Assembly: GCF_015686655.1 (NCBI RefSeq)
Contig: NZ_JADPMP010000001.1
Location: 62,001-126,000 of the forward strand
Length of the DNA: 64,000 bases
Reading direction: 5' to 3'
Source of the DNA: Pontibacter sp. FD36
GTDB taxonomy: Bacteria; Bacteroidota; Bacteroidia; Cytophagales; Hymenobacteraceae
Numbering within the stretch: position 1 is the stretch's first letter; every line of letters starts with the position of its first letter. A model generated the notes under the pieces. It did not search any database. It was not told the origin of the DNA and saw only the letters and a list, made by a program, of their open reading frames with translations. Positions 55,876 through 63,900 of the stretch are shown here, in pieces. The translations under genes and the position numbers were made by a program.

Positions 55876-55990
55876 CCGTCTCACCTTTCATTTTGGGGCC
55901 AAAAGCCTAAATACTAACTCTTTTGTAATTACTGTTTAAAACAGATAATTTGTGCTGACTTCAAAAAGGACAGTGTAGAATAATCCTTTG

Positions 55991-56007
55991 TTTGTGTACC
56001 CCCCTCT
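55991..56007 (+). promoter_or_regulatory. C-tract motif, site 1 (possible CsoR-type operator)
   Basis: TTTGTGTACCCCCCTCT; the same 17-mer with a single change recurs at 57428-57444 ahead of the HMA/P-type ATPase genes. CsoR-family operators contain runs of C or G flanked by TA, and a CsoR-like gene lies between the two sites. Confidence 0.35.
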
Positions 56008-56522
56008 AAGCCTGTTAACTTGCTCAGGTGAGTAAACAAGGCAATGATAGTCGAAATCTGGTCTTGCAGCCCTGCCAGTAGAGCCTGTTATTGTACAATT
56101 GAAAAGTTGTGAAGAAAGTCAGTTAATAGATGCCGCCAAGTATCAAATCGTGTTACAGTGCCGTCAGGGCGAGCCGGGTTTGCTTTGATGGGCACATGAG
56201 CGAACCGGTTATGAAAATGTGCCCCAGGCTGTGTTTGGACACTATTGTCATGGCCAAAGCCTGCACGTGTACCGTAATTACGAGGCGGTGGCTGCTTTAG
56301 ATGTATACCAATAATAGGGATACACAGTAGATGCTGAAGGTTTGGCACATGCTTGCAGGTTGTTTGCATTGACAAGTATGGATAGCTGAGTCTCTATATT
56401 AAGACGCGCTGCTTCTGTATGCGATACGTACTTCAATTTAAGAATATGCAGAGATTGCTCACCAAGTGGGGTAATAATGGTAATGGCGTAGTGAAGATTT
56501 GATCCTCAGAATAAAGAACGTA

Positions 56523-56897
56523 ATGATACCTAAAGATTTGACCAGAGATATTAAGAACAGATTGAAGGGCTTGAGTGGCCACATTGATGGAATTGTTAGG
56601 ATGATGGATGAGGATAGATCACCCAAAGACATACTCCTGCAGATGAAGTCGGTGGAGAGTGGACTACAGAAGGCGCACCATTTGTTGCTGGATGAGGTAT
56701 ACCGGAAGACATTGGCGATCCAAATCGTGAATGCACGGAATTCCTGCCCGGGCGATTGCGGCAATGAAGAGAAGATTGAGGCACTCCGGAAGGAGTTCCC
56801 GGGGCTTGAACTGGAGGAGCTGGTAAGTAAGATAGAGGAAATAGAAAAGCTCACCCAATGGCTCCAGGAATACCTCAAGGCAGGCAACAAAGGTTAA
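56523..56897 (+). CDS. CsoR/FrmR-like (DUF156) metal-sensing repressor with altered metal site
   Basis: A 124-residue helical protein from MIPKDLTRDI at 56523. The helix pattern RLKGLSGHIDGIVRMMDEDR fits the CsoR/FrmR family, whose members form tetramers that bind C/G-rich operators. The three copper ligands of mycobacterial CsoR (Cys, His, Cys) align with Pro, Val and Thr here (SPKDIL and LLDEVYRKT). In their place it has a C-terminal CPGDCGNEE motif and a longer charged helix. It may sense metal by different ligands or respond to another signal. It lies ahead of the HMA/P-ATPase cluster, which it probably controls. Confidence 0.82.
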   Translation: MIPKDLTRDIKNRLKGLSGHIDGIVRMMDEDRSPKDILLQMKSVESGLQKAHHLLLDEVYRKTLAIQIVNARNSCPGDCGNEEKIEALRKEFPGLELEELVSKIEEIEKLTQWLQEYLKAGNKG

Positions 56898-57503
56898 CTA
56901 ATTGGGCGCAGGGAAGGTGGCTTTTGTTCTTTATTCTTGTTGCCTAAACCTAAATCTGCTCTGTGAAAACCTCCGCGCATTATTGAAGGTGAAATTTAGT
57001 CAGAGCATGCAAAGCTCCATACGCTTGCTTTGCGCCCTCGCCGATGGCCTGATCACGCTGTTCATCTATAATGCTGACAACCTGCAACTATGCCAGCAGG
57101 ACCTGCGAGAAGATTGAGCTGGCGGAGGATGCTTCTTGCCCTTTCGATAAGTGCCTAACTACAATAGTCCCGGTATAGCTCCTCTATACTTGAGCTGGTG
57201 GGGCTACAGCCATCTATATGCCTGTTTTTCCCAGAGTTCAAAACTGGCCTTGCCCCGTTTCTGTAGGTAAGTCTGTTTCCCCTGGTTGCTTTCCTATAAA
57301 TTTCTCTCTTCCAGAACAGGTAAAGAAAGTGAAGCCCGTCTGCGTACTCTAGTTGCTTCTACAAAGTAGGTTTGGTTTCTCCTTTCTTTTTATTCTTCTT
57401 CCTTCCCAAGAAAATTTTAAAATTCTTTTTGTCTACCCCCCTCTCCACGGTTGTACCTTTCCTACACTAGAGAAAGCAAGAATTATATTTTATCGATTTA
57501 ACC
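56898..57503. other. Intergenic region with C-tract motif
   Basis: About 600 bases. A 71-codon open frame at 56902-57117 has no recognisable content and is not called. The second C-tract motif is at 57428-57444, within 60-75 bases of the start of the exported HMA gene, and so marks the probable promoter region. Confidence 0.45.
57428..57444 (+). promoter_or_regulatory. C-tract motif, site 2 (possible CsoR-type operator)
   Basis: TTTGTCTACCCCCCTCT, one base different from site 1; it ends 59 bases before the HMA gene start. A TACCTTTC near 57454 resembles a weak -7 element just downstream, so a repressor bound here would block it. Confidence 0.4.
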
Positions 57504-57851
57504 ATGAGGGCGACTATAAGAAATGGAGGGTTCCTCTTCCTGATATGTTGGAGCATCCTGTTTCTGAAAACTGAGGCAAACGCGCAATCACATGAAAAGA
57601 AAAAAACAGACAAAATGGAGAAGACAGAGGAAAATATGACAAGCCTTCACCTGAGAGTGGAGGGAATGAGCTGCCAGGCAGGATGCGCCGATGGCATTGA
57701 CAGGATGCTAAAGCAGCAGGAGGGAATCGTGAAAAGTAAGACCACCTTCAATGTGAGCACTTCTGACATCGTGTTTGATAAAAGGAAAATCTCAGCAGAA
57801 CAGATCGTCCGTCTCATTGAGGCAAGGGGCTTCAGCACGAAGAAAGACTAA
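57504..57851 (+). CDS. Exported HMA-domain protein with CxxxC site
   Basis: A 115-residue protein with a signal peptide (FLFLICWSILFLKTEANAQ), a charged linker (HEKKKTDKMEKTEEN) and an HMA domain. The metal site reads EGMSCQAGCADGIDRML, so the two cysteines are three residues apart instead of the usual two. The rest of the fold is intact (TTFNVSTSDIVFDKRKI, IVRLIEARGFSTKK). It would be a periplasmic metal carrier. It is the first gene after the putative operator and lies 127 bp before the P-type ATPase. Confidence 0.82.
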   Translation: MRATIRNGGFLFLICWSILFLKTEANAQSHEKKKTDKMEKTEENMTSLHLRVEGMSCQAGCADGIDRMLKQQEGIVKSKTTFNVSTSDIVFDKRKISAEQIVRLIEARGFSTKKD

Positions 57852-57978
57852 GCGTAGAGCCCATCATGGGAACAGGGAACCTGGCAAACAAAATGCTTCA
57901 CACAGTGCTGCAATGACCTGCCTTCTTTAAGGCAAAGGATCTTAATGGACATTACTTTAGACGTTTAAATCAAAGAAT

Positions 57979-60375
57979 ATGGCAACGGAAACAGTTCAGA
58001 TGAAAGTCTCCGGACTTATGTGCTCGTTCTGCACCATGAGTGTAGAGACAGCCTTGAAGCGTTATCCAGGCATAAAGAGCGTGATGGTGAACCTAGTGCA
58101 TGGCATCGTGCTGGTGGAAGCCGATACAGCACAAATGAACCGAGAGCAGCTGGCAGAAGCCGTGGAGAAACTTGGTTATAGTGTTTCTGCCACAGAGGTA
58201 CAGCAGTATAAGGCCGACGAGGACCTGTTTCAGGTGATCAAACAACGGGGAAGCATCGGAATGGCGCTTTCCATCGTGGATCTGCTGGTAGACCCGATCA
58301 ATTTATTTAATCTGCCTGCCCAATACAGGGCCTGGTTCAGTTTTGGAGTAGCAGTTGTTGTGCTACTGTGGGTAGGTTATCCTATCCTGCGCAAGACACT
58401 CATGGCTATCAGCCAGCGGGTAATCAATGCCAATGTGCTACTGAGCGCCGGGGCATGGGGTTCCTTTATCATCGGTACGCTATCCCTGTTTAGTCCCAAC
58501 TGGCCTAACTTCCTGCCAGTGGCAGCATGGCTCATGTCCCTGCATTTGTTCTTTGCCTACTTTAAGCTGAACACCCGCAAAAAAGCATCCGAGGCAGTCC
58601 GAAAGCTGTTGTCGCTGCAGCCTCCAAAGGCAAGGGTGCTGCGCGGAAACCAGTTTGTGGAAGTACTCACCAAAGATGTCACCGTTGATGAAGTGGTAGA
58701 AGTGCGTCCCGGCGAGCGAATACCTTTGGACGGAGAAATAGTCTCAGGTACTGCCAGCGTAGATGAGTCCAGCTTCACCGGGGAGTCTGTTCCTGTAACT
58801 AAAGAAAAAGGAAGCACGGTAATCGGGGGTACGCTGAATCTAGACGGTGCCCTACAGATAAGGGTGGTTAAAACTGGGGAAGATAGCTTCCTGAGTCAGA
58901 TTGTCAGGCTGATGAGCACGATAGCGGAGCGCAAACCTCCTATCGAGCTGCTTGCGGATCGCCTGATGAACTATTACGGCCCTGTTGTTTTCATTGTGGC
59001 TGGCCTTGCTTTCGCGGCATGGGCTGTTTTTACAGGCGACTTCACGCAGGCAACGCTGGCGCTGATCACGACCATTATCATGGGCTACCCTTGTGCCTTA
59101 GGTGTTACAACACCAATGCTTGCCGCCATCGCAGGTGGCAAGGGTATCTCTATAGGCCTGCTGGTAAAAGCTAGTGAGGTGTTCCATGGACTCTCCATTG
59201 TAGATACGGTCGTCTTTGACAAAACAGGCACATTAACCTATGGCAAGCCCACTGTGACCGATGTGGAGACATTCGGTATTGAGCGAGGGGAGGTACTTTC
59301 TTTACTGGCAGCTGTAGAAAGCAAATCTGAGCACCCCATAGGGCAGGCCATTACTTTCTTCGCCCAGCGGGAAGGAGCTGCACTGCGGGACGTAGAAAAC
59401 TTCAGATCTATAGCCGGTAAAGGAGTCAAAGCGACTTACCAGGGAGATGAAGTGCTGGCAGGGAAGCCCTCGTTTCTCCAGGAGAGTGGAGCAAAACTTA
59501 CGGACCTCGCCATGGGCCGTATCGTCAGCCTGAGTGCCGAAGGTAAAACTGTGATAGGTATCACCCTTGGGGGGAGCGTAGCCGGCATTGTGGCGCTTCA
59601 GGACACGCCGCGGCAAGGGGCTGCTCAGGCAGTTGCCAAGCTAAACCAGAAAGGCATCCACACGGTCATGCTTACAGGAGATGGGCTCCCTGTGGCTCAT
59701 GCTATAGCCCAGGGAATAGGAATACAGGAGGTGAAAGCAGAGCTGCTGCCGACCGATAAAGTAACCGCTATTGAGAACCTCCAGCAGAGAGGCAAAAAGG
59801 TAGCGATGGTGGGGGATGGCATCAACGATGCCCCTGCCTTGGCGCAGGCTGACGTAGGCATTGCCATTGCGGCTGGAACAGACGTGGCCATTGAATCTGC
59901 CGGGGTTATTTTGATCGGAGATAAGCTGATGGACGTGGTAAATGCTTTGATTTTAGGTAAGGCCAGTTACCGCACCATGACAGGGAACGTGGTGGTGGCC
60001 GTGCTCTTTAATGTGGCGGGCATGCTATTGGCAGCCCTTGGGTTCATCACACCACTCCTGGCCATCACGGTGATGATTGTCAGTATTTTCGCAATCCTGC
60101 TCAACACGCTTCGCATTCGCAGCATAAAGCTGGAGAGGACAGAAGAGATAACGACAGGCTCATTGGCAGAAGTTGAATTTAAAGTACCAGACATGGTCTG
60201 TGAAGGATGCGCCGGTGCCATCACGGCTACCCTGAAAGGGGTGCCTGGCGTACAGGAGGTAAAGCCGAAGGTCGCCCGGAAGCAGGTGCATGTCAGCTAT
60301 GAGCCAGCAAAGGTGCAGCAGCAGCAACTCAAAGAAGCGATAGGCAATTCGGGGTTCACTGCCATAGAAGTTTAA
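57979..60375 (+). CDS. P1B-type ATPase with YPC motif and HMA domains at both ends
   Basis: A 798-residue heavy-metal P-type ATPase. HMA 1 is at the N-terminus (SGLMCSFCTMSVETAL, Cys 15 and 18). A second HMA is at the C-terminus (PDMVCEGCAGAITATLKG, Cys near 741). The ion-binding motif in the membrane reads IMGYPCALG (Tyr370-Pro-Cys372) where Cu pumps have CPC. Catalytic parts are normal: FTGESVPVT, DKTGTLTYGK (near 414), SEHPIGQAI and GDGINDAPALAQAD. Losing the first Cys should change metal choice or slow transport. Family members with this motif are not known to me. The MFS gene starts 3 bp after its stop. Confidence 0.9.
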   Translation: MATETVQMKVSGLMCSFCTMSVETALKRYPGIKSVMVNLVHGIVLVEADTAQMNREQLAEAVEKLGYSVSATEVQQYKADEDLFQVIKQRGSIGMALSIVDLLVDPINLFNLPAQYRAWFSFGVAVVVLLWVGYPILRKTLMAISQRVINANVLLSAGAWGSFIIGTLSLFSPNWPNFLPVAAWLMSLHLFFAYFKLNTRKKASEAVRKLLSLQPPKARVLRGNQFVEVLTKDVTVDEVVEVRPGERIPLDGEIVSGTASVDESSFTGESVPVTKEKGSTVIGGTLNLDGALQIRVVKTGEDSFLSQIVRLMSTIAERKPPIELLADRLMNYYGPVVFIVAGLAFAAWAVFTGDFTQATLALITTIIMGYPCALGVTTPMLAAIAGGKGISIGLLVKASEVFHGLSIVDTVVFDKTGTLTYGKPTVTDVETFGIERGEVLSLLAAVESKSEHPIGQAITFFAQREGAALRDVENFRSIAGKGVKATYQGDEVLAGKPSFLQESGAKLTDLAMGRIVSLSAEGKTVIGITLGGSVAGIVALQDTPRQGAAQAVAKLNQKGIHTVMLTGDGLPVAHAIAQGIGIQEVKAELLPTDKVTAIENLQQRGKKVAMVGDGINDAPALAQADVGIAIAAGTDVAIESAGVILIGDKLMDVVNALILGKASYRTMTGNVVVAVLFNVAGMLLAALGFITPLLAITVMIVSIFAILLNTLRIRSIKLERTEEITTGSLAEVEFKVPDMVCEGCAGAITATLKGVPGVQEVKPKVARKQVHVSYEPAKVQQQQLKEAIGNSGFTAIEV

Positions 60376-60378
60376 CAA

Positions 60379-61170
60379 ATGAAGCAAATATGGAATGGCA
60401 GCCGCAGCATTGAGAAAAGCAGACGAGAGTACTTGTTGTGGGTGCTCTCAGCCGCTACCTTCATTATTTTTTTTCAGGCTTATATGGTTGCCCAGCTGAT
60501 TCCTAAATTAGCGCTTCTCTTTAACGCTCCCCAGCAGCGAATAGGGTTGATAGTGCCCGCTTACCTGATTCCCTATGGTATTGCTACCCTTTTCTATGGT
60601 CTGTTATCCGACCGCATCGGTCCAATGCGGATTATTTTCCTTTCCCTGTTGGCCTTTGCTGTGCTAACCGGCCTGACAGCGGGCGCAAGCTCCGTCTCCG
60701 GACTAATCGTGTGGCGTTTATTGACCGGGCTGGTGGCTAGCGGGGTAATACCCATCGCCCTGGCTTTGACAGGACAGCTCTTTAGCTATGAAGAAAGAGG
60801 CCGGCCCTGGGGCTGGCTGTTCGGTGCCATGGCCGGAGGCAGTGCCTTTGGCTCAATCTTAGGTGTAACGTTGGAGCCAATTATGGGCTGGAAGGTCTTG
60901 TTTTTAGTAATAACCACCGTTGGATTTGTTTTATCGGGTCCTCTCTGGCTCGCATTTCAGCGAACCACTTTACCGGGAAAGGGCGGCTCTATTTCATTAC
61001 CAATGGTATTAAGGGGTTACTATGGCCTTCTTTCGCAAGTCTGGGGACTTCGCACCTATGGCTTCCTATTTGGGAATGCGCTTTTTCAGGCAGCCCTGAC
61101 TATCGCCTCTCTCAATCTCTTTAAATACGAGAAGAGAGTCTTAAAAATTGAGTTAGTAATAGAAGTTTAA
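60379..61170 (+). CDS. MFS transporter, truncated
   Basis: A 263-residue protein with six or seven membrane helices of a major facilitator: RREYLLWVLSAATFIIFFQA, then the motif A loop LLSDRIGPMR and WRLLTGLVASGVIPIALAL. The usual length is ~400. The sequence ends abruptly after GNALFQAALTIASLNLFKYE with an unrelated tail (KRVLKIELVIEV), so the C-terminal third is missing, probably by deletion. It begins 3 bp after the ATPase stop. It is unlikely to work alone. Confidence 0.8.
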   Translation: MKQIWNGSRSIEKSRREYLLWVLSAATFIIFFQAYMVAQLIPKLALLFNAPQQRIGLIVPAYLIPYGIATLFYGLLSDRIGPMRIIFLSLLAFAVLTGLTAGASSVSGLIVWRLLTGLVASGVIPIALALTGQLFSYEERGRPWGWLFGAMAGGSAFGSILGVTLEPIMGWKVLFLVITTVGFVLSGPLWLAFQRTTLPGKGGSISLPMVLRGYYGLLSQVWGLRTYGFLFGNALFQAALTIASLNLFKYEKRVLKIELVIEV

Positions 61171-61227
61171 AAAATATTCGGAGTAATTATCATGGAAACA
61201 ACCCTCTATTTGTTGGTCGCAAAGATT

Positions 61228-61572
61228 ATGAAAAAATCATTGATCCTATTTTCTGGAGCATTCATCTGCTTGGCTACGCAATCGTGTGGACAAGAGGCTG
61301 TCGATCATACTGCTCAAAAAGCAGTTAATAATTTATCTGTGAAGACAGTAACGATGCCAGTGGAGGGAATGTCCTGTGGCTCCTGTGTGTCAACCGTGAA
61401 AAAAACGGTGAGAGCACTCGACGGTGTACAAGGAGTAGAGGTAAGCCTCGAGAAGCGGGAGGCCACCATTACCTACAGTGATGATAAGATCACTCCGCAG
61501 CAGATTGGTAAAGCCATTTCGGACAAAGGGTATAAAACAGGAGAAGCAGTAGAAGTAAAGACACCACAATGA
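61228..61572 (+). CDS. HMA-domain lipoprotein (MerP-like)
   Basis: A 114-residue protein from MKKSLILFSGAF at 61228, with a lipobox (ATQSC). It carries one HMA domain: VEGMSCGSCVSTVKKTVRAL with Cys-x-x-Cys, then EVSLEKREATITYSD and ISDKGYKTGEAV. The layout is like MerP, a periplasmic metal carrier, but membrane-anchored by lipid. The last bases overlap the next gene's start (ATGA), so the two are translationally coupled and probably work together in moving a metal or metalloid across the membrane. Confidence 0.85.
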   Translation: MKKSLILFSGAFICLATQSCGQEAVDHTAQKAVNNLSVKTVTMPVEGMSCGSCVSTVKKTVRALDGVQGVEVSLEKREATITYSDDKITPQQIGKAISDKGYKTGEAVEVKTPQ

Positions 61573-62261
61573 CGCTCGAAGGTTTTTTTCAAAGTTTTGG
61601 CTCTAGCCTGTCAGAAGGTTCTATTCTGGCCATGGGAGTAGCTCTAATAGCGGGGATAGTAGCTAGCGCAGTCTGTCCCTGCACCCTTCCCGTTGGGTTA
61701 GGAATGGCTGGTTTGGTCAGCAGTAATTCACAAAATCAAGAAGGGCGTAGCGGACTGTGGATTGCGACTGCCTTTTTTGCTGGCATCGTCATTAATTTGA
61801 CTTTATTGGGAGCATTAGCCGGTAGACTAGGCGCTATTCTTACAGAATCTTTTGGTCGTTACTGGGCGCTGGGGATGGCTGTCGTTTCTTTGATAGCTGC
61901 CATTTTGGCTTTTTATGGGCCGAGGCTACAGGTAACCCAATTAGCAGCCCTTCGGAAACCTGGTATCAGCGGCTCCTTTGTATACGGGTTTATATTTAGC
62001 CTGGGCACATCCGCTGCTCCTCTGTTGCTGTTGCTGTCCGTCGCTGCAGCCCAAGCTAGTCCTCTTTATGGGTTGCTGCTGGCTTTAGCCTTTGGGCTGG
62101 GCAGAGGGCTCCCTTTTTTAGTGGTTGGGGTTTTTGCTGGAGCCGTTTCCCGCCTGGCCCGGTTGACCTGGCTCCGGCGTAGCATTCAAGTTGTCAGCGG
62201 TTGCGCACTTCTTATTGTTAGTATATACTACACCAGGGTTTTTATAGACCTGCTGCCATAA
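61569..62261 (+). CDS. CcdA/DsbD-like membrane protein (ArsG-type permease candidate)
   Basis: A 230-residue protein with six hydrophobic segments. Helix 1-2 carries SAVCPCTLPVGLGMAGLVSS, with the CPC seen in CcdA-type electron or metal transfer proteins. FIFSLGTSAAPLLLLL lies in the repeated half, and the end is RSIQVVSGCALLIVSIYYTRVF. Databases contain ArsG-family permeases of this size and pattern, reported to export aromatic arsenicals. The ATGA overlap with the HMA lipoprotein, the thioredoxin pseudogene and the ArsR operon just downstream fit a metalloid role. A plain thiol-disulfide carrier cannot be excluded. Confidence 0.75.
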   Translation: MTLEGFFQSFGSSLSEGSILAMGVALIAGIVASAVCPCTLPVGLGMAGLVSSNSQNQEGRSGLWIATAFFAGIVINLTLLGALAGRLGAILTESFGRYWALGMAVVSLIAAILAFYGPRLQVTQLAALRKPGISGSFVYGFIFSLGTSAAPLLLLLSVAAAQASPLYGLLLALAFGLGRGLPFLVVGVFAGAVSRLARLTWLRRSIQVVSGCALLIVSIYYTRVFIDLLP

Positions 62262-62303
62262 AGCCAACTGATGATTTCAGGAGTGCAGGTCATCAGTTTG
62301 GTT
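62262..62303 (+). terminator. Terminator-like hairpin
   Basis: Arms CCAACTGATGA / TCATCAGTTTGG with a one-base bulge, then TTTAT. It may attenuate readthrough into the thioredoxin pseudogene. Confidence 0.55.
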
Positions 62304-62391
62304 TATCTTGTGCACCACCCGCGCACACTTCTGAGATACATTTTACAAGACGGAAAGTATTTCAAAAGCCATACTATAAAACTGCTAAAAT

Positions 62392-62667
62392 ATGAATCGT
62401 AAAATAGAGATTTTCACCGCCGGTTGGCCTTTGTGCGACCCAGTAGTAAAGATGGTTCAGGGGCTGACCTGTGACAGCTGCGAAGTCACCCTTTATGATA
62501 TGATAAAGCTTTGTGATGATAATACCTGCTTAAACAAAGCCTAAGCATATGGAGTGGTACGCATTCCGGCAGTAGTTGTAAATGGGAAACTATTAAACCG
62601 TTGTGAAAGTGGTATTACCAGAGAAAATCTAATGGAAGCTGGTATAGGACAGGGACAGAAGGCGTAA
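62392..62667 (+). pseudogene. Small thioredoxin-like gene with internal stop
   Basis: A frame of 92 codons. It starts MNRKIEIFTAGWPLCDPVV and resumes after a stop with AYGVVRIPAVVVNGKLLNR, ending ENLMEAGIGQGQKA. This matches small Bacteroidota thioredoxins near arsenic and mercury loci, but TAA at codon 51 (62542-62544) splits it. The active site is also altered: relatives read AGCPLC, whereas here Trp replaces the first Cys. Both changes point to a non-functional gene. A terminator follows. Confidence 0.8.
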
Positions 62668-62689
62668 AGTGTGAATCTTTAGGTGCCAT

Positions 62690-62721
62690 AAACTCTGCCA
62701 TCCTTGGGCAGGAGTTTTTAT
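62690..62721 (+). terminator. Rho-independent terminator
   Basis: Stem AAACTCTGCC / GGCAGGAGTTT with one bulged base, followed by TTTATTA. It separates the thioredoxin relic from the ars operon. Confidence 0.8.
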
Positions 62722-62993
62722 TAGGCTAGAGTGCCTTCTCCTTTTCTTGATGTATCTGAGGAGATCTTAAAATTAACATGCTTGCAGCCTGCTAAAAGCG
62801 ACCACATGTACATAAGACGGCTGTCAGCTTCATCCGGGTTTACAATCCTCATATTTCTGTCAGTATTGGACGGGTAAGGAAGTAGGCAAGTCTTATTTAA
62901 ATGCTTTTGTTCGATTCATCTGCCTTTCTTTATTACCTAAAAAGAAGACATAATTAAAGCATAGCATAAACTATTTGTATCTTCTTTATGTTA

Positions 62994-63009
62994 ATCGTAA
63001 TATTGCAAT
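62994..63009 (+). promoter_or_regulatory. Putative ArsR operator
   Basis: ATCGTAAT / ATTGCAAT is an imperfect 8+8 dyad (6 of 8 matched) centred 25 bases before the arsR ATG. ArsR proteins bind such AT-rich dyads at their own promoter, so autoregulation is likely. Confidence 0.45.
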
Positions 63010-63025
63010 CAAACGATTAGAAATT

Positions 63026-63358
63026 ATGGGATTGACGAAAACTGAAAACTACACGGAGGCGCAGAACAAGACTGCCCTCCTGCTCAAGGCGTTGGGGCAT
63101 CCAGCGAGAGTCGCCATCATCGAACACCTGCTCAAAGCCAAAGCCTGCGTGTGCGGTGACATCGTGAGCGAACTACCCCTGGCGCAGGCAACGGTCTCGC
63201 AGCACCTGAAAGAGCTGAGGAACGCTGGCATCATCAAAGGCACGGTGGAGGGCAACGCTATCTGCTACTGCCTGGACGAAAACGCTTTCGCATACCTGAA
63301 CGGCTACTTCGCTGCCCTGCTGGATGGCGTCAGAAGTCAGAACACTGCCTGTTGTTGA
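63026..63358 (+). CDS. arsR: ArsR-family metalloregulatory repressor
   Basis: A 110-residue winged-helix repressor from MGLTKTENY at 63026; the frame is open to 62975 but that would place the dyad in the gene. It has LLKALGHPARVAIIEHLL, then the metal-binding ACVCGDIVSELP (Cys-x-Cys in the sensor helix), the recognition helix QATVSQHLKELRNAG, and a C-terminal CC. Arsenite or antimonite binding would release it from DNA. It heads an operon with DUF6428 and a metallophosphoesterase, consistent with arsenic response. Confidence 0.92.
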   Translation: MGLTKTENYTEAQNKTALLLKALGHPARVAIIEHLLKAKACVCGDIVSELPLAQATVSQHLKELRNAGIIKGTVEGNAICYCLDENAFAYLNGYFAALLDGVRSQNTACC

Positions 63359-63387
63359 ACGAGAGTAATAGTTAAGCTTACAATAGC

Positions 63388-63855
63388 ATGAAACTGTCAG
63401 AAGTAAAGCACATCCTGCAAACAGCCGAAGCGGTGGACTTCGAGTTGGAAAACGGCACGAAAGTCCCAGCGCATTTCCACGTAACCGAGGTGGGCATGGT
63501 GACCACGCATTTCATTGATTGCGGTGGAACGGTGCGCACCGAGAAGGTGGCGAACTTCCAGCTATGGGATGCCAACGACTTTGACCACCGATTGAAGCCA
63601 CAGAAACTGCTCAACATCATCGCCCTCTCGGAGAAAGCCTTGGGCATGGAGGACCTGGACATCGAAGTGGAATACCAAGGGGAAACTATTGGCAAGTACG
63701 ACCTTGGCTATAACGGGAATAACTTCGTGCTGCTTTCCAAGACGACCAACTGTCTTGCCCCAGACAAGTGCGGCATCCCGAAAGAGAAACTCAGAATCAA
63801 CCTCAGAGAGATGCAGTCTGGCAACGCCTGCACCCCAGGAGGTGGCTGCTGCTAA
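63388..63855 (+). CDS. DUF6428 family protein of the ars operon
   Basis: A 155-residue soluble protein starting MKLSEVKHILQTAEAVDFEL. It has HFHVTEVGMVTTHFIDCGG, NFQLWDANDFDHRLKP and several cysteines, including a terminal GGGCC. DUF6428 proteins typically follow arsR in Bacteroidota arsenic operons, where the function is unknown. The cysteines TTNCLAPDKCG and the end CTPGGGCC could bind arsenite. It lies 29 bp after arsR. Confidence 0.88.
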   Translation: MKLSEVKHILQTAEAVDFELENGTKVPAHFHVTEVGMVTTHFIDCGGTVRTEKVANFQLWDANDFDHRLKPQKLLNIIALSEKALGMEDLDIEVEYQGETIGKYDLGYNGNNFVLLSKTTNCLAPDKCGIPKEKLRINLREMQSGNACTPGGGCC

Positions 63856-63900
63856 GTAGTCACCACGCCCTTATACCATCTACCCAAACCACTATAGACA

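Larger units (their letters stand above)
55580..56522. other. Degenerate stretch with gene relics
   Basis: Nearly 950 bases without an intact gene. It holds a P-type ATPase relic (55732-55875), a C-tract motif (55991-56007) and a decayed coding stretch on the + strand at about 56123-56310, which reads NVPQAVFGHYCHGQSLHVY in one frame but contains stops. I cannot assign the last one. It looks like the remains of deleted metal-resistance genes. Confidence 0.5.
62668..63025. other. Promoter region of the ars operon
   Basis: About 360 bases holding one terminator and an imperfect operator-like dyad at 62994-63009. No ORF was called, and no clear -7 element was found. Confidence 0.4.

Noticed and set aside
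56088..56375. 95-codon minus-strand frame in the degenerate region
   Set aside because: The opposite strand shows better protein-like sequence; neither is intact, so only the relic is noted.
56902..57117. 71-codon + strand frame after the CsoR-like gene
   Set aside because: No identifiable domain; could be a fragment of a lost gene but not supportable.
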